Source: Protonemura montana (lineage: Eukaryota; Arthropoda; Insecta; Plecoptera; Nemouridae). Taken from it: a DNA stretch of 64,000 nucleotides. A program made the position numbers and the translations under genes. The stretch spans positions 13,965,701 through 14,029,700 of the forward strand of contig OX387607.1 of NCBI GenBank assembly GCA_947568835.1, written 5' to 3'. The notes below the pieces were generated by a model. It was not told where the DNA came from, ran no database searches, and was given only the letters and a program-made list of their open reading frames with translations. Shown piece after piece: positions 47,001 to 59,000 of this stretch (positions within the stretch are counted from its first letter, which is position 1; each line of letters begins with the position of its first letter).

Positions 47001-50000
47001 AGTTTATGTCCTCGAAGACAAACCTGGCTGAAAGAGGAGACTTTTTGATTTGTGGTGTTTAAAACACTGTTTTGACAATGGGTTCTTTGGTATTGGTTTA
47101 ATGGCGTCGTTGAGGATGATGGTAAATTTAATCAAATCCTATGAGGGAGTTTGTAGATGAATTCTGTTGTTTGCGTTGTACCATCCTTCGGAAGGGCCGC
47201 GAAGCTGCTGGTCCCCTTGGTGCTCTTTGACAGGAGAAATACATTTTTCTACCAATCTGACAAATCAGTTTTAAATTTAATAAATTTTTTATTTTCAATA
47301 GTCAAAAAAAAAAAAAAAAAAAAATCAGGGTGTGGAAATGTAGCTCTGAATGTGTCCACCCTTGCTAAATTCAGTCAAAATCGACACATATTTAAATTTT
47401 CCACATTTTTATCAGAAAATTCGTTATTTCATACAATTACTGCGACTCACCTTCACTTTCCATCTACCACCAACAAGCACCCTCATCCACTACGCGGATA
47501 AAATCCCAACTCCGAACAAAGTTCCCCATCAATCCGCAGCTGTCGCTGATGTCACACGAATTACACGTCGCAAATTTGTTTGTTTGTTTGTTTGTTTGTC
47601 TGCTGTTTGTTTGTCTGCCTCGACCGAGTTCTAGCAAGACTGTAATTGCATTCTACATTAGTTTTCAAAGACATCTGTTGGCCACTCGTGACGTGAATCC
47701 AAACACAATAGATTACCAAACGGAGGAAACTCAGGGTCTCAGCATTGGTTTCATAGGTTAGCCAGAGTCCCAGCGCCAATATTAATGGTCTATCCAGTTT
47801 TTAGGATAAGTCGGAGTCCCAGCACTTATATTAGTGGTCCTGCCATTGGATTTATAGGTTTAGTCAGAGTCCCAGCGCTAATGTTAAACGTCCTGCCATT
47901 GGGTTTACATGTTTAGTCAGAGTCACAGTGCTAATGTTAAACGTCCTGTCATTGGGTTTACAGGTTTAGTCAGAGTCACAGCGCTGATGTTAAACGTCCT
48001 GTCATTGTGGTTACAGGTTAAGTCAGAGTCACAGCGCTAATGTTAAACGTCCTGCCATTGGGTTTACATGTTTAGTCAGAGTCCCAGCGCTAATGTTAAA
48101 CGTCCTGTCATTGGGTTCACATGTTTAGTCAGAGTCACAGCGCTAATGTTAAAAGTTCTGCTGATTTGCATTGGTATTTTAAAGTTGATCGGACGCTATT
48201 CTTTGTAAATACATTTTTGACTTTAGCGCTGGGACCCTGACTAAACCATTAAACCCAATGGTAGACGATTTACATTAGCGCTGGCACTCTAACTAAACCT
48301 AAGAACTCAACGGCAATAGTATTGAGCGTTGGGACTCTGACTAACCCAATGGTGTTTAGGTACTTACCACCAGGCGGCTAGATATATCATAGCAATAGAA
48401 CATTCTGACCTACGTACCTTGCTTGAATTTACACACCACCTTCTGTTTTGTCCGCAGGTGAAGCAGATCATGGAGGAGGCTGTGACCAGGAAATTCGTCC
48501 ACGAGGAGAGCAGTTCCGTCACGTCGCTGTGCGGTGAGAACATTCACTTCTTTTCAAACAAATCATAACCTCTTCAAATGAAATGTTACTCTTTGTTCAT
48601 GCGCCCTAATTATTGGTTTGGGAGATTTTTCTAAGAACATCTATGTATGCTTTTTTGGTTTAGGTGCTTAGAAAAAACACAGCATAAGATAAATACAGAT
48701 TCATTTGTTGATTCATAGCACTAATGTCCGGTTTTGCCAAAATCTAGCCTCCTAGTTGAAGTGTTTGTTGAAACCATTGCCACGACGACTTCCAATCACA
48801 TGCAGTGAAATTCAGATGTTTTTGTGAATTAGAGATCCAACTTAAAGTTTAAAATTTTGTTGAAACTGTTGCCATGACGACTTCCAATCACATGCAGTTA
48901 AATCCAGATGTTTCTGTGAGCTAGAGATCCAACTTATAGTTGAATATTTTGTTGAAACTGTTGCCATGACGACTTCCCATCACATGCAGTGAAATTCAGA
49001 TGTTTCTATGAGCTAGAGATCCAACTTATAGTTGAACATTTTGTTGAAACTGTTGCCATGACGACTTCCAATCACATGCAGTGAAATTCAGATGTTTCTG
49101 TGAGCTAGAGATCCAACTTATAGTTGAACATTTTGTTGAAACTGTTGCCATGACGACTTCCAATCACATGCAGTGATATTCAGATGTTTCTGTGAGTTTG
49201 AGGTTCGAATTATAGCTGAAAATTTTTGAAAAACACGACCTAAGAAAAATTGATTGCATGAATGAATTATTTACTCCTAGCACTGACATTCATTGATCGT
49301 CCAAGTGAACAACAAAACATAGATATGAAGTTTTGTAAAGAGAAAATTGATCAGGTTTTGACCAAATTACTGTGCCCTTTTTGCGACTAAAGCTGTTCGC
49401 TCCGGCTGAAATCTTAATAATTATTTAGAAAATTCCAGAGTCCACTTTTCGTAAGCGGGCTCAGACTAAACAACGAAATCCACACAAAAAAAAAATCAAA
49501 TCCCCAAAATCAGAGGAAAAATTTTGTTTTGCCATCGTGAAAGACAGACGAGACAGCTTGTAACAAAAGAAGCAAAGAAAGAAAAAAACTGACAGTGATG
49601 GCTGCCTGAAAGCGTTGAGAACAAATGCCATAAAAATAAATCTGCCCATTTAATAACAATGAACATTTTCTTTTGTCTCCTTTTTTCATAACATGGACAT
49701 GTTTTTAAAACCCATGACGTTATTCATGGAAAAATCTTTTTTTCTGGACAAAGGCGCAGTCCAGTTCGGTAATTACGTCAGACGATGTCTAGAATTGATA
49801 CCTGGACTGGATTTGACAAGACATGTAAACACCTTGCGGCGTTCAGGGGGAACAGGGAGGTACCTGGAACAGGGCTGTGTTCAGGGGGGGGGACAGGACG
49901 GTGTTCAGGGGGGGGGACAGGACGATGTTCAGGGGGGGTGGGGACAGGACGGTGTTCAGGGGGGACAGGACGATGTTCAGGGGGGGGGGGGGGCAGGACG

Positions 50001-53000
50001 GTGTTCAGGGGGGACAGGACGGTGTTCAGGGGGGACAGGACGGTGTGCAGGGGGGACAGGACGGTGTTCAGGGGGGGGGGGACAGGACGGTGTTCAGGGG
50101 GGAACAGGACGGTGTTCAGGGGGGGGGGGGGGACAGGACGGTGTTCAGGGGGGACAGGACGGTGTTCAGGGGGGAACAGTACGGGGTTCAGTTGAAGTTT
50201 AAATCGATTTTTATATTTCATTTACTTATTAAAACAAGAAGAAACTATTTAAGTTAAGGCACGTGACTTGATTGTGCCAAATAACTTTTCTTCTTCTTCG
50301 TTCTACTTTTCATACTCGTTTTCACACACCAACTTCTTCCATACTTGCTTATCAAGCCAACTTTGTTTCTCTTCTACTTCATTCCATTTCGCACCTCTTT
50401 CCTCCACATTTGCTTGTACTTTTTGTATCCATGATATCAAACAAAGTTTTAGACCTTTTACCCTACTGTTTAAAGATAATCATACAATCATGTTTCCAGA
50501 TTTAAGAAAAACTATTTGAAATGCGTTTTGAATGCTAAGTTGAGGACAACTAAACAGCATTCAAAACTCATTCCAAATAGTTTTTGTTAAAACTAGTGCT
50601 AAGGATAAGTCAAGTAGACATGAGTCTAAAAACCATCATGTTTCCAGATGTTCAGGGGTTGCTACCACAGTGATAATAACTTTAACCCTAAATTTATCGG
50701 GCATTGTAGGTTCGTTCCTAGGTGATTTGATGTTTACCGAGTATCTTATAATCACATAGAAATCTTGGCCGAGTTCAGGCACCTTAAAAATGTAGATGAT
50801 AACAACGAAACGATGAAGAGATTACTTCAGATGCGAAGGTTCACATTCGAAGGAAGATCATATTGGATTTCTTAGCATACCAGAGTTCATATTCTTCGCA
50901 TCATTCTCAGGAATATCTCACTCAATTCTCTTGCCAAATTTTGAAACGAAGGGGTATTCAGCAGAACTCTTCGTTCTGCGCTCTAAAGGTGCTGTTTAGA
51001 CGACATCGCCCAACTCCCCCTTAGAAACGGAGATGAAATTTCAGTAAAACTTCATTATTTAAATGTGACGTCGCGCCTAGATGCTTTTCACGCTTGAAAA
51101 ATGTCTGGAAATTTGTTTCGTGAAATTCATTTTAGTCTTTTTTCCGGAGTTTTATAGCATCTGCGCTACGGAGTGGCTCGAGATGGGGTGCTTGTCAAGG
51201 TGCTGATTACAGTGGTGACCCCACGCGCTAGAGGGCGCTGTCTCGGAGACGCTGGAAGCAGTGGCGTTACTTCTCTTCGTTTTGTGCACAGCGAAGGATA
51301 TTATTGGAACACTTTAATGATGAGATTATTTTTTTGGACCTGGTTTTTGACTGCGGTACTCTAGAAAATAAATTGGGCCTAGCCAAAAGAGTCATAAAAT
51401 ACTGACAAACACTATTTGAACTGGGTTTTGAATGATTAGTGAAGTACAACTTTATTAAATAGGGAAATTCAGTTGTTCTTTACTTAGCATGCAAAACCTA
51501 GTTCAAATATTTTTGGTCAAAACTAGTGCTAAGGTTACATCAAGTAGACATGAGTCTAAAAACGATCAGCAATAAAGTACGTTTAATACTAAATATATAA
51601 GCGAATGAAGTCGATTTCAGACTGAGCTGCGATTTTTGAATCATAAATTATTACTTAAAAGTTGTAAAGATGCAAATGTGAAGTCTCTTTCTGATTGACT
51701 TCCTCTTTTTGATAAATACGATCACCTGAAACTTTGAATAGAAAGCTTGCAGAGCTAAAAATGTCATTCTCTCAAAGCTTATTCATTTTTATTTTACATT
51801 ACAATGTTCGAACTGTTCGCATGATATTGACTTAAACTATTTTAAGACCTTGCGGGTGCTGTCAGCGAGGAAAATCCAGAAAACAGTTGAGCAGGTTTTT
51901 TTGCAAAATAAAAATAAACTTTAGCGGCATAAAATAGTTGATGTGGTGGGCGTCTGGGGTTTTCTCAGTAAGCTGCTGTTTGTACACGTGTTTTCTATAT
52001 TCGTAACTCTAGATTTCATAACTTATTGCAAAGAGGATTGAAATTAAAAACTAAAATGTTGCGTGGTTTCCATATAATATGATCTAGTTTTATGAGGAAA
52101 CTCATAAATTCTCGTTCGCTTCGCAGCGTGCAATGAAAAGTACGCCGTGTACTTCCATTTGTTTTTATTCTGGGCGAAACGTTACAACTCGCTGATTCGC
52201 ACAACCAAGGGTTTCAAAGTTTTACAGAGATGGTATTTGAAAAAAATGAAACCGCCAAGTTATGTAATTACAGGTTAAGTCAGAGTGCCGGCGCTAATTT
52301 TAAACTGTGTTGTCGAAAAAAAGCGACCGATCAGCTACCACAGATTGGCTATAGGAACCAACGAAAGTAATTTACATTAAGGTAGTCAAATATTCTAGAA
52401 ATTGAAAAAAAAAACACATTATTTTTAGCAGATTAGGTACTCGTATTTGAGCTTGATTAACGCAATAAAATCAAATCAAATATGTTTTTTCAATTTATTC
52501 ACATAATAGGTACCATGTAGCAAAACAAACTAAAAACTAAAAATTTAAACAACTTAAAAACATGGTTCAATAAATGCAGTTTTTTAATTCAGTAAAGATG
52601 TGAATACTTTTAAATGCTAACATCAACAATTGCTAAACATTGATCGATATTTTATGTCGTACTTATTTAATTGTAGAGGTTTGTTAAAAATGACAGCTTC
52701 TAGACCCATCGTGTGGCACCTACCATTACCACGTGTTGCCGGCCTCGTTTGATCAGCAGAACGTTTACTAATAGAGCTGTCAAACTCTGACTACACCTTC
52801 GAACCTTTTAGAACCTTTATGATAGAACCCTAAACCTCCGCCACTGCTCGCGCGCAAAGCTCGACTCAAAATTGCTCAGCACTAGCAACACGTGACTGGA
52901 TTTTAAGCAATTTGCAAAATGGACTTTGTGTCTCTGTTGGCAATTAGTGCATTTATACGAGTCTAGCAAACTTGTGCAGAAACCCGGCGCAACTGCTAAC

Positions 53001-56000
53001 CCAATATTTAAAACTTGCGTTCCACTTTGTGAACTTGGGTCTCTGTAAATTGGTTTGAAATGATCCCCGTCCGACGATATCACGTCACGTTTAATGGTTT
53101 TAGTCCCCGTTTCATCTCCATCCCATTTCAAACTAGAACACCAGCTAAAATCCGATTAGCTCCTCGGTCTCGATATTATATCGTTAAGACCTGAGCCTAA
53201 CCCTAGCGGCGTAAATTAACGGAGGGATTAAATCATTTCACGCGTCGCTTAAGTAATATCCTAACGGTAATTTTCCCAATTTAATTACCTACGATCTGAC
53301 CGGGAAAATTGAACCCTAAAGACATGTGGTGAAGCTTCGCTGCTGGGCTCTTCCGCTAAATATTGTTTGTGTGCCCATTTTAAATCCGTAAAAATTGGTC
53401 GCAGTTATGTTTAAATACCTTTTTTTTAACGATATTTTGAGGTCGATTTACATTGGAAATATTCTCGAAATCAGCGCAATGGTTTGATTTGTATTGTGAG
53501 AAAACTCTGACGCGGATACAGAGAAAATTTCCCCTGAGTATAACTGTGATGTTCTGTTTCTTTTGCCCCTAAGTACCTACCCTGTGACCTCCGCTACTCG
53601 CAAAAGCAAGTGGAAAACAAGAAATAACTCAATATCGAAAGAATAATATGTATATAAGTAAATTATAATTTAACATGAACTGCCTGAAGAGGACAGAAAC
53701 GGACCTTCTCTACCGTGGAGCCACAGTAATGAATAAACTTGCAGTTTACGTTATCCAATGCGACTCGCGTAGCAAATTCAAACTTATGGGAAAAGAGTTC
53801 CTGACGACAAACATGTTTTATACTTTTAACGAATTTTATAATTTTTAACAGGTTTATGCAAATATACATAAATATTTTCAATGATGTTTACCTAAGATGT
53901 GACCGTGTGATCAATGTGATAACGTAAAAATATTGACGACGTTAATCATTGTTTAAGCAACGCATACATTAACAGATACAAATAAATAAATATTTTTTTC
54001 TTGTGCACTAAGAAATCAAAATTATAGAATAGTGCATCCAAAAACTAAGGTGCATTGTTTTCTAACAATGGACCGAACGGTTTGGCGTGTTGGAAACACC
54101 GGTTCTCGTTAGATCACCGAAGTTAAGCAACACTGCGCTGAGTCAGGTATTGAATGGGTGACCATTATACACATGACCAGTTCTGTTCGGGAGAGAGGTT
54201 GGAGGGATGAAAGTTAGTACAGCAACTTCATTCGCCTTGCTTATCAACCTCTCGACAGCATGGATTTGTGGAGGAATCCTGCTGTTCGAGTTGTACCGTC
54301 CTTCGGAAGGGACGTGAAGCCGGTGGTCCCCTTGGTGCTCTTCGACAGGAGTAGGCTACGTGCCGGCACCGGGTTTCCCCTCCTCCCTTCTAGGCTAGGT
54401 TAGGTTCATCATCATCATCATCATCATCCACTCATTCACCGACGCCATTAGACCAGTGCCGCAGGGCCAGATGTCAAAACAGTGCGTCGTTAAACACCAC
54501 AAAATAATAATTCTAACAATGGGTTGACGGGTCGTGTAGAAATCAAAATTTACCTCTGAAATATGCTAGCTGTCAAAACTGATTGATTGGGCTTAGTTGT
54601 AGAATTTTTCCCATTGTACCTGCTGCAATTCTCTTTCCGGCGTTTACCTCATAGACAGCGGTAAGGGTTGAGATATGAGTTGGCAAAACAGTTTACAAGA
54701 ATCGAATAAAAACCCTCTTAATTATCACTTAAAAACCGCGTTTGAGTTTTTAGGACAAACCATACATTCTAGACTCTTCAGATGAAGCCTAGTTCATCCA
54801 CTGCGGCGAGACCTCATGAAGAACGTTTAAATGTTCAAGTCACGACTTGTCCCGATAGGCCACTTCAAAGTTTGCCCGAGCCACTTACAAACTTTGAGGT
54901 AGGCGTGAAACTTAAAAGTGCCGAGAGCACGGAACGAACAATGGACAATTTAGTGTTCGCTTCGGTAATTGCAAATCTGTTCAAAGTTTCACAAAAAGAC
55001 GGAACGCGTAGGGCACTTTAGTGAATTGCTTGTTTTTAATTAGTTCAGAACAATTTCCTCTCAACAATATTTGTTCAACTGATTGGACTGTCTTTTAATT
55101 AATTAATGAACGTGCTCGCGATGGTTTTATTGGGCTTTGCAATGGCATATCCGTTTCGTGTGAGTAAATATTCACCTAAATAGTTGTCAGGATAAACATG
55201 AATCGAACATAACGGAGCATTGACTCGACCAATACACGATTCAGGGCAAAGTCGGAGTATCAATTCAACATATAATATCATAGGAGTTTCAATTAGTCAG
55301 AGCCGCAGCGCTAATCTATTGATGCCTAAACGGGGACTCGAACCCCGATCTCTACCTGTCGCGGGTGTTGCTCTGAACCATTGAGCTACTTGGACACCGG
55401 CTTTTTAGTTTTTGAGACGATTTTAGTGTATTTGATGAGTTTTTGTGAATTTTTGAGACGGTTATAGTGTTGATAATAATAAATTACCCCGCGCATAGCA
55501 AGCGTTTGCAATTTAAATAAGATTTCTTCCTAATAGATAACTTTGTTATTTCTCGAAAATTACTCGAGTTTGAGACTGGCTTACGCTCAATAAATATTTA
55601 ACAATGCTTACTTCAACGATTGGTTAACACGTATCAAGATTTTTAGTCGTAATTATTAAATTTGAGAGGTTTGTTAAAAAAGACAGCAGCAGGCAGCATC
55701 AAGTGGTCACCACCATTACCACGTGTTGTCGTCTCGTTTGCTTGGCAAACAAAGCTCAACTTAAACACCAACACTGTGATTTATTGAAGACCCAAAATTC
55801 AACCTAAGGCAGGAATTAGGACTGTGAGGATGTACAAGATCTTGGCTTGCGTTCCTGACTTGTTGCGTATGCCTTGCATAATGCAACAAGTTTCATGTTC
55901 GATTGGACCAGTCAAGCTCTCGAGGATCCATGTTTGCTAGAATTACCATAAAACACCAGCCATCTTATCAAGTTTCAAGTTTCAAGTTTCTTTATTTTAT

Positions 56001-59000
56001 CTCTTCACCATGTACATATGGCATTAGACAAGTCAGTTTAGCTTACAATAATTACACCGAACTAGACTTCAGAGATAAAGTTAGTGTGGAGTTAAGACAG
56101 TGCTAAGGTAGGAGTTAAAGACCGTAATAATCTTAAAACAACTTGGCTAACTCAAACAATTGAAATAATAACCTCGTCTGAGCGAATAGCTCGAAGCAGT
56201 GTCACGTTCAACTTTAATTTTAAGCTGCTAGGCTATTTTTGCCTCAAGTTCAACATACCAATTCGGAGTAAATTATTTGCAAGATATTGAATTCAACCAA
56301 CAGATATGAATTTTGATTTTTGTACTGCTAGCTTTTATGAATAGGATTTCCTCACATTGTCTGGAACAGAGTTTCGTGATTTCATAGTCCTGAAAGGCTC
56401 ACTGCAGAAGTAACCCCAGGAGTAAACTATTGACTCTTAAGCACCCTTTACACAGGAGTTGTTATTACTCGACTCAGCTGCAGTAATCTGCAGCAGTAAT
56501 AATGCTATAGCTCGAGTCTTGCCCGGCCGAAGAAATGGTACATTTTTTTTTAGATGGACTGCAGTGACTTGTCAGTTTTGGCAATTATTTGGATAACTTC
56601 TAGGTTCTTGGAACTTCTAGGTTCTTGGTTTTATGTTCTTAAATTATCGTTGTTATCAAATAAAAAAAAAACTTAGAGACAAGCAACGTAAGCGCCCCAA
56701 CATAATTGATGAAAAACGCGCAAAGTGAGCGCATAACCTCAAAAGAGTCGCGATCTGGTCGGCGGCCATGTTTCTTTATTAGCCCCCATGACGCACGATT
56801 TCTGTTTGGTTTGTGTTACAGCAAAGTTGTGTTAAAAGAAAAACGCTATAATGGAAAATTTGCTGCAGTAGTCTGCTAAGACCGTATACTTGAGTCGACT
56901 TTAGGCAGACATTTTGGCACAAGTTTCCGTTCCCACGGGACAAGTTTTCTAGTGAGACAGACTACTGCAGCCGAGTGCTGCAAACGTGTTACCGTGTTAA
57001 TGGTGCTTTATCTTTTCCTCGGCCTCCAGAGGAGAAAAATATTGGCTCTGATCCCTTTCTTGGCCTATATAGGAGCAATGTCTTGACTAGTTTTTCCTCC
57101 TCCTATTCAGGAGCTGTGGAGGCGTGCCTGAGCCAAGGACTGCGGCGTCGTGCGCTCGGGTTGTTCAAAACAAGCTCGACGACCGCACTGCTGCACAAGG
57201 CGGGGAAGAGTTTCGACCCCGCGGCCGCCATCTCGCGGAAGGTGCAAGAGGTTGAGAACACAGACCCGAACAGGTAGGAACACGCTTCTTGAGTAGGTAT
57301 AGTGACTTTTTGGGAAATTTAATCTAGTAATTAATTGTCGAGTTTTGCTAAAAAGTACGGCCGCAAGCGCCAACGGGTGGCATCTACCGTTACAGCGTGT
57401 TGCCGGCCTCGTTTGCTCAGTAGAAAGTTTAGCCTTTTGGTTAAAGCTATACACTTAGTGGTAGTTGTTCTTTCCCGCTATGTCTCCTCGCTCTGGCGCC
57501 TTTAAATAACCACATTGTTTCGCTAGCAGTCAAAGTTCGTGGAACGTAGAGTGGGAACTTACCCACTGGGATTGCCTTGGTATTGAGTTTATAGGTATAT
57601 TTAGAAGGCCAGCGTTAATGTTATACTTTCTGCGAGCAACTTTAAAGTAAATTTTGAGCAAACGAGCCGGCAACACGCATTTACGGTAGTTGCCATCTTT
57701 GACAGTCAATTTTAACAAATCTATATACTTAAATATGTATGACTTAAAATATCAATACATGGATACCATTAAGTCGTGAAATTAATTGAGCGTAAACCGG
57801 TTTCAAATGCAAGTAATCTGCGATAGTAAACGAAATGAAATTTTTGGCACTGGTTACGATGGTGATTCCGCCTAGAAGCTCTCTTCATTTTTATTGGTAA
57901 AGCAGTCATTTGACGGCCATTGAATTACGGCCTTACCACCGATCCTAGCTTAAGATTGACCGAGCCAATGAACGTTGACTATGTGCCAGACGGTCTTCGT
58001 CTAGTTCGGACAGCACCAGTCGCCCTTCGAAGCCTCCGTTGCAGAAGAAGAACTCCTCCGGTAACGTCTCAGGACCGCGCTATCTCTGGATCCGTCTGGC
58101 GCTCTTCGACAAGCACCTGGCGCGCATTATCGACCATCTCGTGCAGAACAGCTGGTGAGTTACACCGAGGTTGCCAGGGCTTGGTTTAAAGTGATTCAAG
58201 GCTTGGCTTGCCAAACGTTTCAAACGTTTGGCAAGCTTAGCTTCAGATTTTTGGATTCTAAGCGAGATGCTCTACATAATTGCGTTTACTACGTGGCATG
58301 TTTGCAAATTTGATGTTCAGGCCATCAGGTTAATGTAAAAATAAAAATAAATCTCAATAGTCCTTTTTTTTTATCGGCAAGTAATTAAAACTCGATTGTG
58401 TTTATTGAGGCGTCTGCGTAAAAACATCAGGTTTTGACGCGATAATGTGCCAGTGATTTCATCATCACACGCTCTTTAGCGTCATTAAATAGAAAAAATA
58501 CCAATACATTCATGAAATCGCACCACTGTTTTGAGTTAACCACAGTTATATCTTGGCAGCAGTCAACACGTTGTTATTATTATTTTTTTATTCATACTAC
58601 CTTACCAACACCAGTGAGAGATGTCACGACAACCTGAATAGGATAAATGTAATTATTAACTACCAGTTAAGTGCTTAATTATCACAGTAAAGCCAAGGCA
58701 ACAATTGCGCTGATTGCCACATACCAAGCAATGCAAGCAGTTATACCACTCGCCAACGACAGCAACGACGTACGAAGAATGAAATCAAGACCGTTTTCCG
58801 CGGCGACGTTACCCATGCGGCGGAAAACGCGCGAGAAACTATTCGTCTTCTTTCTAATCTCCTGGACGTTCTTCTTGATCGGCTTCTGGTACTTCCAAGT
58901 TTTCAACGCCGACAAATCTTACTACGACGGTAAGCTGCCGCCTCCCGACATCTCCAACATCTCGACGACGATCGACAATCCAGTGTGCGACGACCAAGAA

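Larger units (their letters stand above)
28489..48457 (+). other. SGSM intron 2 (20 kb)
   Basis: No gene that I can support. It contains 5S-derived SINEs (29341, 41347), one hairpin-element copy, R1 repeats, a hammerhead-like motif, two AT-rich repeats and a 53-bp tandem array. About 42000-47000 shows no recognised element apart from small SINE pieces at the end. Short open frames at 33860-34090 (-) and 36191-36394 (+) are unassigned. Confidence 0.55.
48534..57110 (+). other. SGSM intron 3 (8.6 kb)
   Basis: No gene that I can support. It holds two minisatellites, two hairpin elements, one complete 5S-derived SINE, a tRNA-like sequence and two R1 copies. A CTCF-like core, CTAGAGGGCGC, lies near 51228-51238. 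Confidence 0.55.

Noticed and set aside
49778..50257. Long overlapping open frames on both strands (Gly/Arg-rich and Pro-rich)
   Set aside because: They are translations of the G-rich minisatellite, which stays open in several frames because of its unit composition.
55321..55398. Functional tRNA gene
   Set aside because: D and T arms are good, but the anticodon stem has mismatches and position 33 is not T. Called pseudogene or SINE head.
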